A stretch of DNA of 64,000 bases from assembly GCA_003215895.1 (NCBI GenBank), contig QCJR01000003.1, positions 1 through 64,000 on the forward strand, written 5' to 3'. The stretch is from Prochlorococcus sp. AG-409-D14 (GTDB lineage: Bacteria; Cyanobacteriota; Cyanobacteriia; PCC-6307; Cyanobiaceae). A program made the position numbers and the translations under genes. Shown here one piece after another: positions 34,907 through 44,022 of the stretch. How positions within the stretch are numbered: position 1 is the first letter of the stretch; the number at the start of each line of letters is the position of its first letter. Under the pieces are notes generated by a model. That model saw only the letters and a program-made list of their open reading frames with translations. It searched no databases and was not told where the DNA came from.

Positions 34907-36043
34907 TCAAGGATCAACTCTTACTCCATACAAAATAGATTTATTAGCTCCTGTAATGTACTTCGGATTAACTTTTCTTCCTAAAAAATTCCACCAAGAT
35001 AAAGTTGCAAAAACAAGAGCCTCTCTAAATTGTGATGGAATACCAATTTCATTTATTTGACGCACATGAACACCAGAACATTGTTTCTGAAGTTGTTGCA
35101 TCAAAAATAAATTCTTAGTTCCACCTCCAGCAACCAAAAGCTCAATTAAACGTATATTTTTAAGCCTAAAAAGATTCTCTAAATCTTGAGAGACTATTGA
35201 TGCTGTAAATGTACTTAATGTTGATAGTAAATCTTCTTTTGATATTGCACCCAATTCCTTTTTCCTTTTTTGTAAATCTTGAGAACCAAATTGTTCTCTA
35301 CCTGTGGATCGAGGAGGTTCTAGGTGAAAAAAAGGATCCCTCAACCACTTTTCAATGATTCCCAAATTAGGAGTCCCACGAGAAGCTAATGATCCATTCT
35401 GATCAAAAGTTAAAGATGAATTAGTACTTTCTTTAATGGCTAAATCAATTAAAGAGTTAGCTGGCCCACAATCCCAACCTAAGCATTCAGAAGTTTTATC
35501 AATTCCTGTTTTAGGTGGAATAATTGTAAGATTAGCTATGCCACCAAGGTTTAGGACCCCTCTCCATCCATATAACCTTCCGACTAAGGCTTCATCAACT
35601 AAGGCGACCAAAGGAGCACCATGTCCACCTGAAGCAATATCCTTTGATCTAAAATCATAGATAACAATTTGATCTAAAATATTTGCAAGCAACGGTCCTA
35701 AAAGAATTTGAAGACTTCCTCCTCTTTTTGATTTTTTTGCACTTCTATGAAATAAGGTTTGGCCGTGACATCCGACAACTTCTGCAGTTGAATCAGGATC
35801 ACATATTCTTGCAACAAAAGCATTTAGTTCAGTAATTTCCTCAGCTAACTCAAGCCAATCTTTACTATTAATTTTTAATCCTTGACCAACTTGTATTATT
35901 TTTTCTCTAGTTGATGAAGGATATTCATGGGAAACAGTATTTAATATCTTCCATTTTGGCTTTGAAGGATCACCTTTAAATTCAACTAAAACTGCATCTA
36001 TTCCATCAGCACTAGTACCGCTCATTAAACCCAATACACGCAT
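34907..36043 (-). CDS. anmK: Anhydro-N-acetylmuramic acid kinase
   Basis: A 378-aa sugar kinase of the ASKHA fold. It starts [20 protein letters not shown], the AnmK signature phosphate-binding loop, then has [21 protein letters not shown] and [11 protein letters not shown]. It opens and phosphorylates 1,6-anhydroMurNAc released during cell-wall recycling, giving MurNAc-6-phosphate. NagZ, the preceding enzyme, is at 10.5 kb. It ends 6 bp from the RHH gene and lies 3 bp after ktrA-like, on the same strand as it. Confidence 0.95.
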   Translation of the reverse strand: MRVLGLMSGTSADGIDAVLVEFKGDPSKPKWKILNTVSHEYPSSTREKIIQVGQGLKINSKDWLELAEEITELNAFVARICDPDSTAEVVGCHGQTLFHRSAKKSKRGGSLQILLGPLLANILDQIVIYDFRSKDIASGGHGAPLVALVDEALVGRLYGWRGVLNLGGIANLTIIPPKTGIDKTSECLGWDCGPANSLIDLAIKESTNSSLTFDQNGSLASRGTPNLGIIEKWLRDPFFHLEPPRSTGREQFGSQDLQKRKKELGAISKEDLLSTLSTFTASIVSQDLENLFRLKNIRLIELLVAGGGTKNLFLMQQLQKQCSGVHVRQINEIGIPSQFREALVFATLSWWNFLGRKVNPKYITGANKSILYGVRVDP

Positions 36044-36046
36044 AGA

Positions 36047-36751
36047 TTAAGTTTGGGGCAGCTTTTGAAGATCTTCCATTGAACCCATAACTACAAGAAC
36101 ATGATCTTTTTCCAAAATATATTTTGCTGGAGGATTGACCGTTAGTAGTTGAGCAGGACCAGCCGCTAAAACATTCACAAAATAATTTTTTCTAAGATTC
36201 AAATCTCGCAAGGAACGACCTACAAAAACCTCCGGCACCTTAATTTCATCGATACCGGTTTTATCATCGAGTTCTAATCTTTCGATCAAATTAGGTCTAA
36301 CCAATTCCAAGCCCAATCTTTCTCCTTGCATTCTTGAAGGGAATACAACACGATCAGCACCAACTCTTTTCAGCATTTTTTCATGCAGATCACTGGTCGC
36401 TCTCGCAATAACCTGCTTCACTAAACTTCCTTCTGTGTCTTTTGCAATCAGAGTTGTCGTAATACTTGCTTCAATTGGCTCACTAATACCTACTACTACA
36501 GTTCCCATTTCAAGAACACCTGCCTCTTTCATAGATTCTTCATCCGTTGAGTCAACTACTCTCGCTTCAATTGTTGGCTCTAGTTGACGTAATTCCTCAA
36601 TTGCCTTCTCTGAGAAATCAACAGCCAAAACATCAGCACCATTTCTCATTAACTCTCTACAAACCGCACTTCCAAAACGACCAATTCCAACTACTGCAAA
36701 ACCAAGTTTCTGGTTTGCTTTTATAGGAGACCATTGCCACCAATCACTCAT
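36047..36751 (-). CDS. KtrA/TrkA-like potassium uptake gating protein
   Basis: A 234-aa soluble protein with an RCK_N Rossmann domain (GFAVVGIGRFGSAVCRELMR) and a C-terminal RCK_C domain (from about residue 150: GIDEIKVPEVFVGRSLRDL). It binds nucleotides and gates the membrane partner encoded 12 bp upstream on the same strand. Length fits KtrA (about 220 aa), not the double-domain TrkA. Confidence 0.92.
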   Translation of the reverse strand: MSDWWQWSPIKANQKLGFAVVGIGRFGSAVCRELMRNGADVLAVDFSEKAIEELRQLEPTIEARVVDSTDEESMKEAGVLEMGTVVVGISEPIEASITTTLIAKDTEGSLVKQVIARATSDLHEKMLKRVGADRVVFPSRMQGERLGLELVRPNLIERLELDDKTGIDEIKVPEVFVGRSLRDLNLRKNYFVNVLAAGPAQLLTVNPPAKYILEKDHVLVVMGSMEDLQKLPQT

Positions 36752-36763
36752 GATTTATCCTCC

Positions 36764-38161
36764 TTAAACATAGAGATCCTCCCTCGGGTAGCCAATTCGA
36801 TTGCGATGTTGAAGTTTGCTTTTATTAAGAGCTTGCCATACAGCGCTCAAGAATAAAAGGATACCCAGTCTGCCAACAAACATCCCAATAATCAGAACTA
36901 ATTGACCTACGTGTCCTAGCTTAGAGGTCACACCAAGATCGAAACCTACAGTTGCAAAAGCAGAAATACAAGTGAAAAGCATTTCTAAAAATGAAAAATT
37001 CTCTCCACTATTTAAACCATTACTCAAACTTAATAATAGAGCCATAATTAATACAAATAAAAATGAACCAACAGTGATACCAACAGCCTTAAGAATTACT
37101 TTGTCAGATATCTGCCTATTCCGAATAATAATTTCATTTTGACCACGTAAGGTTGCTCTTGTAGCAGCCATTAATGCAGCAATAGTTGTCGTCTTAATTC
37201 CACCTCCAGTTCCACCTGGACTTGCACCGATAAACATAAGAAACATTATTAATAAAAGACCAGAGTCAGAGACACTCTCAATTGATATGGGTAAATTCGT
37301 AAAGCCTGCAGTTCGTGCACTAACAGAAGTAAATAGAGCGGTTAAAATACGATCATCAAAATTTATTAACGAAAAGAAACTACCTCTAGCCAATGATTCA
37401 GTAAAAATCAATCCGAAGAATCCCAGAGAAATTAATATGAAAGATGATCTAATGACTAGGCGTGTATGAAGACTTAAATTTCTTAATTTTAAAGATCTAC
37501 GATTAATCCAGATATCATTTGTTACTCTCCATCCAAAACCACCTAATATGATTAAAGTAATTAAAACAAAATTTACTACCGAATTACTTCTATAAGCTTG
37601 TAAACTGTCTGACCATAAACTAAACCCAGCATTATTATAAGCAGAAATACTATGAAAAATTGATGCCCAAATCCTTTCACTTGAGCTAGTTATATTATTG
37701 AAACCAAAAAAATATAAAGTTATAGCACCAAGAAAAATAAGAATAGATGCCGTAATTGCTATTCCCTTAAAGGTTCTTCCCACGCCACCGACTCCAAATT
37801 CATCAAGAGTTTTTCCTCTATCTAGACGTGTTTTTAATTCTGTTCCACTAACAATAAAGCCCTGTAGAAATGTAGTAATAGCCATTAAACCTAGCCCCCC
37901 AGTTAACAACATAATTGCTAAAATGAACTGCCCAAAAAATGTCAAATCTATCCCTATATCAATAATAGATAATCCAGTAACGGTAACAGCAGAAGTTGCC
38001 GTAAATAATGCCTCCCACAAGCCTACATTTGCATTAGAACATAAAGGTGTAGCTAATAATAATGTTCCAAAAGTAATCACAAGTAAACCCGTTACCACTG
38101 TGAATTGTGGAACCGTAAGCCTTCTGTAAGTGTCTTGCCTAATACTCACTTTTCTTGACAA
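36764..38161 (-). CDS. KtrB/TrkH-family potassium uptake channel protein
   Basis: A 465-aa membrane protein with the four M1-P-M2 repeats of the TrkH/KtrB family. Selectivity-filter glycines appear in TSAVTVTGLS, SAYNNAGFS, SVSARTAGFT and SAFATVGFD. It moves K+ (with Na+ in KtrB) and is controlled by the adjacent KtrA-like subunit. An N-terminal basic tail precedes the first helix. Confidence 0.92.
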   Translation of the reverse strand: MSRKVSIRQDTYRRLTVPQFTVVTGLLVITFGTLLLATPLCSNANVGLWEALFTATSAVTVTGLSIIDIGIDLTFFGQFILAIMLLTGGLGLMAITTFLQGFIVSGTELKTRLDRGKTLDEFGVGGVGRTFKGIAITASILIFLGAITLYFFGFNNITSSSERIWASIFHSISAYNNAGFSLWSDSLQAYRSNSVVNFVLITLIILGGFGWRVTNDIWINRRSLKLRNLSLHTRLVIRSSFILISLGFFGLIFTESLARGSFFSLINFDDRILTALFTSVSARTAGFTNLPISIESVSDSGLLLIMFLMFIGASPGGTGGGIKTTTIAALMAATRATLRGQNEIIIRNRQISDKVILKAVGITVGSFLFVLIMALLLSLSNGLNSGENFSFLEMLFTCISAFATVGFDLGVTSKLGHVGQLVLIIGMFVGRLGILLFLSAVWQALNKSKLQHRNRIGYPREDLYV

Positions 38162-38252
38162 TAGATGGAGCCTAATACTGAAAAGATGAAATAACCAAAC
38201 TCAAATGTAAACCTTGAATCTTTTCCTAAATTAATAATCATATCCATCATAT

Positions 38253-40070
38253 TTAAGAAATACCATACCTTAGCAAAATCAACCCAGGTACAAGAAACGT
38301 CATCAAGATGGTCAAACCAGCTCCGTATCTAGTGACATCTAAGAACTGATAACGTCCAGGACCAAATACCATCAGATTTGTTTGGTAACCCATAGGCGTA
38401 AGAAAAGATTGACTAGCGCCAAAAAGAACTGTTATCAATAAAGCCAAAGGAGGTATACCCATACTTGGCGCCAATTGAACAGCAATTGGCGCTAAAAGAG
38501 CTACTGAAGCCGCGTTACTGACAAATTGAGTAAATATTGTAGTAGAGAGAAAAATTACTAGTAAAGCGGAATAAGTAGATAAATCTTGCAATATAAAAAT
38601 TAAAACATTCGCAAAAGCATCAGCAAGGCCTGTGCTTTGCATTGCGACACTAAAACTAGAAAGAGATCCAAGCAAAAGAATTACATCAAGTCGAATTGAT
38701 CTTTGAACCTCGGCGGGCCTTAAACATCCACCACAAACCATCCCAATTACAGCCAATAAAACCGAAGCAACCAAAGGCAAGTCAGTAAGTGAAGGAAGAA
38801 TCAACATAGCAATAGCAATACCAATTGCTATTGGTTTTCTTGTCACAGTTGGTAGATCATTATCAAATTGATCTAAAACAAGTAGATCATTACTATCTTG
38901 CAATCCTCTAATTGAATCTCTGGGTGCTTGAAGAAGTAATACATCCCCCTCTCTTAAAATTGCTTGACCCAATCTTTCTTGAACAGTTTGCTGCCCTCGT
39001 CTTAAAGCTAAAACAGTTGCATTATGCCTTTGCCTAAATCGTAGTTCTCGCAAACTCGCTCCAGCCAAGGTTGAGCCAGCTGGCAAAAGGACCTCTACAG
39101 TTTGTTGGCCTTCATCATTATTGGATAGAAAAAAATTCTTTTCAGTATTTAAATTTTTAGTTAATTGAACTGTATGTTCTTGTTTTAAACGCAAAAGATC
39201 TAAGCGTGTAATTCTTATCAACAAGCGATCACCAGATTGAATTCTTCGATCAGCTAGAGGTGGTAAAAGTCTTTCATTATCTCTCTGTATTTCTAGAACA
39301 TCGACATCAAATCTTCTTTGCAACCGACTATTCCTCAAAGAATTCCCAACCAACTCAGAACCAGATGGAATTGTAATTTCTGTAAAATATCCTGTCTGAT
39401 CCGAACTACCTCCATACTCTGAACTAATTCTTCCTCTATCAGGTAGAAGAGATTGAGGAGCTAACAACATATACGCTGTCCCAAATAACCATATAGGTAT
39501 ACCTATTGCAGTAAAAGTAAAAAGATCGAAAGGGCCATAGCCAAGTTGATCGCTAATATCGCTCACCAACAAATTTACTGAACTCCCCAAAAGAGTTAAA
39601 GTACCACCTAAAACCGTCGCGAAAGATAGTGGTAGCAAAACACGAGAAGGAGATAATTTTCGCTTTACACACCAAGCCTCAATAACGGGTAAAAGCGATG
39701 CTACGACTGGAGTATTAGGAACAACACCTGAAACAGGTGCGACAACCAATCCAAGTAAAGCTATTAACCTACGAGGGGTTCGAATACTTTCAGATGCAAT
39801 TAACTCTCTTAAACGATCAAGAGCTCCACTTTTAAAAAGTGCAGCAGAAACAGCAAATAAGCCCATCAATGTAATCAAAGCGGGGCTTCCAAAACCAGCC
39901 AATGCTTTTTGAGGAGAAAGAACTCCTGTTGCCATTAACAATGCAACACTCAAAAGCCCAGTCAGTTCAGGAGCTAGAGCACTACTTACAAATAAACAAA
40001 CTGCACTAATTAACACTGCCAAAGTAATGACAGCTTTTGGATTCTCAAAAACAGTTAATATTTCATTCAT
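38253..40070 (-). CDS. SLC13/DASS-type transporter with two RCK_C domains
   Basis: A 605-aa membrane protein. N-terminal and C-terminal transmembrane halves (residues 13-205 and 410-603) flank a cytoplasmic insert with two TrkA_C/RCK_C domains, about 226-292 (FTEITIPSGSELVGNSLRNS) and 322-385 (VEVLLPAGSTLAGASLRELR). VVPNTPVVASLLP and FVSNAASVALLAP are the paired substrate loops. Relatives carry sulfate or other anions with Na+. It is upstream of the K+ uptake pair on the same strand with 91 bp between, so linkage is possible. Confidence 0.88.
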   Translation of the reverse strand: MNEILTVFENPKAVITLAVLISAVCLFVSSALAPELTGLLSVALLMATGVLSPQKALAGFGSPALITLMGLFAVSAALFKSGALDRLRELIASESIRTPRRLIALLGLVVAPVSGVVPNTPVVASLLPVIEAWCVKRKLSPSRVLLPLSFATVLGGTLTLLGSSVNLLVSDISDQLGYGPFDLFTFTAIGIPIWLFGTAYMLLAPQSLLPDRGRISSEYGGSSDQTGYFTEITIPSGSELVGNSLRNSRLQRRFDVDVLEIQRDNERLLPPLADRRIQSGDRLLIRITRLDLLRLKQEHTVQLTKNLNTEKNFFLSNNDEGQQTVEVLLPAGSTLAGASLRELRFRQRHNATVLALRRGQQTVQERLGQAILREGDVLLLQAPRDSIRGLQDSNDLLVLDQFDNDLPTVTRKPIAIGIAIAMLILPSLTDLPLVASVLLAVIGMVCGGCLRPAEVQRSIRLDVILLLGSLSSFSVAMQSTGLADAFANVLIFILQDLSTYSALLVIFLSTTIFTQFVSNAASVALLAPIAVQLAPSMGIPPLALLITVLFGASQSFLTPMGYQTNLMVFGPGRYQFLDVTRYGAGLTILMTFLVPGLILLRYGIS

Positions 40071-40142
40071 ATTATTTAATTAATAACCTTTCCAACTGAC
40101 TCTGTCCAAGTATTAATTTTAAGACTACTGCGTAAAGGAGAG

Positions 40143-41345
40143 CTAAGGAGATTGGGAAAATAAACGATTAATTATTTTTTTACTAAATAGCCATGAACCA
40201 GAGGATTTAAACGACAGAAAAAAGCCCGGCATTCTCATTAAATATGCTAAACGCCTAATTTCAAATGCGATGGGTCCTGCCAAGGTAATTCCATATCCAG
40301 TAATAGATGCATTACCAATGCCAAGACTCAACATTTCTCCACTATCTTCAAATTGAAATGGTTTAAGTTCATTTCCCTCTCTTAAAGAAGTAATATTCTG
40401 AGCAACTAAAGAACCTTGCTGCATTGCAACTTGAGCCGAAGAGGGGAAGGGGGCATTTTCAGAAAATGTAATATCTCCAACAAAAAAAATATTTTGATAT
40501 TCATCCATTTGCATAAATTCATTTACTTTAATCTTCTGATTTTCATTCAAAAAATTATGTACAAATTTTGATTTAGAAGGTTTTAATCCTGCAGTCCATA
40601 ATAAAGTAGAATAATTAATTTTAATAAAATGATTTATTTCATTATCATTTCTGGAAAGTTCTAAAAAAGTTCTATCAACAGATTTCATATAATAGTCTAG
40701 AAAAACTCTAATATTTCTCTTACCAATTGCATCAATTGCTTTCTCTCTATTAAATGATTTACAATTAGGTAGAATTTTATCTCCTTTATCAAATAAATAT
40801 ATTTCAACGCGATTTTTTATTAAATCAGAAATTTTACATGCAAGCTCAACACCAGTTGGACCTGCTCCAGCAATCACTATAGGATTAGTCAATTCAGAAT
40901 AATTATTGATTTTAGTTATTAACTTTTTAATTTTTCGACAGTCATTTAAATTAGAAAACCCACAAGCATAGTCTTGTAAATTTTCTATAAAGGAATAATC
41001 AGTTGTAACTCCTGTGCTAATGACAAGTTGAGAATAAGTTATTTCAAGCTCAGATGAGGTAATTAACTTTTGTTCTATTTCATCAATCTCAACTACACAT
41101 TCTTGTAAAAAAATAAATCCTAATTCTGAAGCTAAATCAGAATACAGAGGTGCCACCTCCCATAATTGAAGCTCACTGCTTAATAACTCATATAGCAATG
41201 GCTTAAAAAGAAATCTATGGCCTTCATCAATCAAAATTACTGAGGTTCCATTTGACTTATTTAACAAAGCTTGAACAGTAGCTAGTCCTCCAAAGCCACC
41301 ACCTACAACAACTATTGGGTTAGATTTCAAATTGTTCAAGTCCAT
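40143..41345 (-). CDS. Type II NADH dehydrogenase-like flavoprotein
   Basis: Choosing ATG 41345 gives 400 aa; a start at 41465 would add 40 residues lacking any fold motif and overlap cysH. The FAD motif is PIVVVGGGFGGLATVQALL, the NAD motif is VIAGAGPTGVELACKISDL, and FVGDITFS marks the second FAD contact. A hydrophobic C-terminal segment (ALAYLMRMPGFFL-like) suggests membrane attachment. It should pass electrons from NAD(P)H to plastoquinone without pumping protons. It is divergent from cysH across 71 bp. Confidence 0.88.
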   Translation of the reverse strand: MDLNNLKSNPIVVVGGGFGGLATVQALLNKSNGTSVILIDEGHRFLFKPLLYELLSSELQLWEVAPLYSDLASELGFIFLQECVVEIDEIEQKLITSSELEITYSQLVISTGVTTDYSFIENLQDYACGFSNLNDCRKIKKLITKINNYSELTNPIVIAGAGPTGVELACKISDLIKNRVEIYLFDKGDKILPNCKSFNREKAIDAIGKRNIRVFLDYYMKSVDRTFLELSRNDNEINHFIKINYSTLLWTAGLKPSKSKFVHNFLNENQKIKVNEFMQMDEYQNIFFVGDITFSENAPFPSSAQVAMQQGSLVAQNITSLREGNELKPFQFEDSGEMLSLGIGNASITGYGITLAGPIAFEIRRLAYLMRMPGFFLSFKSSGSWLFSKKIINRLFSQSP

Positions 41346-41416
41346 AGGGACTAGATTAAAAATGATTTTAAAGACCCTAAACAAACTTTGACCAATTCGG
41401 CATTGAATTCTCAAAT

Positions 41417-42208
41417 ATGCAAAAAAAATCCCAAGACAATTACACCAGTGATTTGAGAGAATCAACTAACTTCGCTCAAACTTATCTGGTGAAATCAATT
41501 GACGAAACAAGTAAATATCTTGAAAAACTTGTTCCTCAAGATCAACTTCAATGGGCCTATGAGAAATTTGATGAGAAATTTGTTCTAACAACCAGTTTTG
41601 GAATCCAATCCGCTGTTTTACTTCACATGACAGTGGCTTTAAAATCTAGACAAAAACCAAAGGTGATTTGGATAGATACTGGTTATCTCCCTAAAGAAAC
41701 TTATAACTATGCAGAAGAACTAACAAAACTATTCGAATTAGATTTAACAGTGGTCCAAAGCCCTATCTCTCCTGCAAGGATGGAAGCATTGCATGGAAAA
41801 CTTTGGGAAACTGGCGAGCGACGAGATCTAGACAAATATCACCAAATACGAAAAATCGAACCTTTAGAGAATGTTTTATCAGAACTCGACGTTCTTTGTT
41901 GGGCTAGCGGAGTCCGTAAAGGTCAAACCAAAAACAGAGAATCAATGTCTCATATTGATTACATCAGAAACCGTTTAACTCTAAGACCTCTCTTGAACTG
42001 GACTAAAAAAGATATTTTCTATTACATGGAAAATAATGATTTACCTCAACACCCTTTATTTGAGAAAGGCTATTCTACTGTTGGAGATTGGCATTCTAGC
42101 CTAGCAGAAAATAATCATTCCAAAGGAAGATCAACAAGATTTGGAGGGGTCAGTGAAGAGTGTGGCATTCATGTTGATGAAAAGAATTTTATGGGAGAAG
42201 GAATTTAA
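41417..42208 (+). CDS. cysH: Phosphoadenylyl-sulfate reductase
   Basis: A 263-aa thioredoxin-dependent reductase. The pyrophosphate loop is TTSFGIQSAVLLHM, then VIWIDTGYLPKETY, GVRKGQTKNRE and the redox-active cysteine in EECGIHV near the C-terminus. There is no CC...CxxC Fe-S quartet, so PAPS rather than APS is the expected substrate. It reduces sulfate toward sulfide for CysK. It is followed 3 bp later by coaX. Confidence 0.93.
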   Translation: MQKKSQDNYTSDLRESTNFAQTYLVKSIDETSKYLEKLVPQDQLQWAYEKFDEKFVLTTSFGIQSAVLLHMTVALKSRQKPKVIWIDTGYLPKETYNYAEELTKLFELDLTVVQSPISPARMEALHGKLWETGERRDLDKYHQIRKIEPLENVLSELDVLCWASGVRKGQTKNRESMSHIDYIRNRLTLRPLLNWTKKDIFYYMENNDLPQHPLFEKGYSTVGDWHSSLAENNHSKGRSTRFGGVSEECGIHVDEKNFMGEGI

Positions 42209-42211
42209 CTA

Positions 42212-42913
42212 GTGTTTTTAGAAAAAAATTACTTAATGATTGGGAATACAAGATGGCATTGGGCAACAAAGATCCAAGAAGATTGGAAATATTTTCATAC
42301 CAATCCAAATCCAATCGAATTTCAAAATAAAAATTATTGTGAATTATCTTGGGCTTCAGTAGGTCCAATTCCTGAGAATCTTAATTTATGTCCCTCAAAA
42401 AAAATAAATTTAAATGATATTCCACTCACCAATCTTCCATCTAATTTAGGGATTGATAGAGCTCTAGCTTCATGGAGTGCTTATAAAAAGCAATCATCTT
42501 TCAAAAGCAAAAGACAAGACTTAATTGTTATAGATGCAGGGACAATCATGAGCGTCACAAAAATAACAAAAAAAGGAGAGTTCGCTGGAGGACAATTAAT
42601 TTCTGGCTTAAGACTTCAATTATCTTCTATGGCAAATGGTGCATTAAATTTACATAATCCAATCATCAAGACAATCCCAATAGAGACATTTCAACATGAG
42701 ACAAAAAAGGCAATGATTAGAGGAGCAGTAAATGGCTTATTAGGAGTAATCTTAAAGACTTTTGAGGAGACAAAATTACCTATATGGATCTGCGGAGGTG
42801 ATGCACCAATCATATTAAATGAACTTAAAAATAAAAATATTGATATAAATCATTGTCCTAATCTAGTTCTAGAAGGAATGATTGATATAGACCAAAAAAT
42901 TAGTTCAATTTAA
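42212..42913 (+). CDS. coaX: Type III pantothenate kinase
   Basis: A 233-aa ASKHA-fold kinase. The phosphate-1 loop reads YLMIGNTRWHW; PHOSPHATE-2-type VIDAGTIMSVTKI follows, with GGQLISGLRLQLSSM and ICGGDAPIIL later. It starts CoA synthesis from pantothenate. In the first loop the usual Asp two residues before GNT is replaced by Met (M-I-G-N-T), as I recall for other picocyanobacteria. The GTG start at 42212 is 3 bp after cysH. The 3' end overlaps the peroxiredoxin gene by 14 bp. Confidence 0.85.
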   Translation: MFLEKNYLMIGNTRWHWATKIQEDWKYFHTNPNPIEFQNKNYCELSWASVGPIPENLNLCPSKKINLNDIPLTNLPSNLGIDRALASWSAYKKQSSFKSKRQDLIVIDAGTIMSVTKITKKGEFAGGQLISGLRLQLSSMANGALNLHNPIIKTIPIETFQHETKKAMIRGAVNGLLGVILKTFEETKLPIWICGGDAPIILNELKNKNIDINHCPNLVLEGMIDIDQKISSI

Positions 42914-43367
42914 GATCATTTAAAATCTGATTAGCCATATTTGCTGATTTTACTTTTAAATATATTAATTCTATTTTTCCGTCTTTATCTATAACAAAAG
43001 TATGTCTCATCATTCCATAATATTCTCTACCCATAAATTTCTTCAAGCCATAACTTTCATATAATGCCGCAACAGGACATGGCTCACTATCTGTTAAAAG
43101 TATAAAAGGTAACTTATGTTTATCAATGAATTTTATATGCGATTTTGAAGCATCCTTACTAATACCTAAAACTTGAATATTATTTGTTTTAAAAAGCTCC
43201 CAATTATCTCGAAAGCTACAAGCTTCCTTAGTGCAGCCAGGAGTATCATCTTTTGGATAAAAATAAATTACGACTCTCGAACCTTTGAATGATGAAAGAG
43301 TCGTATCAACACTATCTTGATTAGGGAGCGTGAAATCTGGTGCAGAATCGCCTATACAGAGAGTCAT
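42900..43367 (-). CDS. bcp: Thioredoxin-dependent peroxiredoxin (Bcp/PrxQ)
   Basis: A 155-aa peroxiredoxin. The peroxidatic cysteine lies in YPKDDTPGCTKEACSFRDNW; the resolving cysteine five residues later (KEAC) marks the Bcp/PrxQ class. It reduces hydrogen and organic peroxides with thioredoxin. Its ATG (CAT at 43365-43367) shares CATG with the start of the divergent PPTase gene. Confidence 0.94.
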   Translation of the reverse strand: MTLCIGDSAPDFTLPNQDSVDTTLSSFKGSRVVIYFYPKDDTPGCTKEACSFRDNWELFKTNNIQVLGISKDASKSHIKFIDKHKLPFILLTDSEPCPVAALYESYGLKKFMGREYYGMMRHTFVIDKDGKIELIYLKVKSANMANQILNDLKLN

Positions 43368-44022
43368 GATTACAACTCAAATCAACAATAAAAGAGTACT
43401 AGGCCTTTGGCTTTTTTTGATGCCATCGAAACTTTTACCAATAAGTAGTGAAGAAAAAAAATGGGTTCAAAAATTAACACCAAGGAAAGGGTTGACTTAC
43501 CACTTTTCTAGAGGCTGCCTAAGGCATGCCATGTCCAGCATGATGGGCTTAGAGCCACTTGATATTCCTCTTAAAGCCTATCCGGGGAAGCCCCCTTCTT
43601 TAGCTGAAGGATTTGGTTATGTCAGCATGAGTCACTGTTCTGATGCTTTATTAATAGGATGGTCGTCAGCAAAGATTGGGGTCGATATAGAAAGAAATGA
43701 TAGACATTTTCAAGCGCATAAATTGTCAAAACGTTTTTTCAGTAAAGATGAAAATTGCGAGATGGAAAATTTAACAACAAGTCAAGCTAAAGAATTAGTA
43801 CTAAAAAGATGGGTAATAAAAGAAGCCGCAATCAAATGGCAAAATGGGAAGATATCGACTAATTTAAATCAATGGATTTGGGAAAATAAATCATCATTTG
43901 CATATCATAAAAAACTTGGATACAGGGTTAAAGTTTACGAACAAAATCATGATCAATGGACTTATGCAATTGCATTAGATGGAGATTCAGTAACACGTAA
44001 ACCAATAGTTTGCCTTCATTAA
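43366..44022 (+). CDS. 4'-phosphopantetheinyl transferase
   Basis: ATG 43366 gives 218 aa. An in-frame upstream ATG at 43330 lies wholly inside the bcp gene and is rejected; AGAGAG stands just before 43366. The Sfp-type motifs are clear: GVDIERNDRHF (Mg2+ site) and VIKEAAIKWQNG. It transfers phosphopantetheine from CoA to acyl carrier protein, making it essential for fatty acid synthesis. coaX upstream supplies CoA synthesis, so the neighbourhood is functional. Confidence 0.88.
   Translation: MITTQINNKRVLGLWLFLMPSKLLPISSEEKKWVQKLTPRKGLTYHFSRGCLRHAMSSMMGLEPLDIPLKAYPGKPPSLAEGFGYVSMSHCSDALLIGWSSAKIGVDIERNDRHFQAHKLSKRFFSKDENCEMENLTTSQAKELVLKRWVIKEAAIKWQNGKISTNLNQWIWENKSSFAYHKKLGYRVKVYEQNHDQWTYAIALDGDSVTRKPIVCLH

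Noticed and set aside
37698-38129. Plus-strand 143-aa frame opposite the KtrB-like gene
   Set aside because: Antisense shadow rich in Pro, Val and Lys; the KtrB filter motifs on the other strand are unambiguous.
41346-41465. 40-residue N-terminal extension of the NDH-2-like protein
   Set aside because: It lacks family resemblance, overlaps the cysH start and precedes an ATG placed correctly just before the FAD motif.
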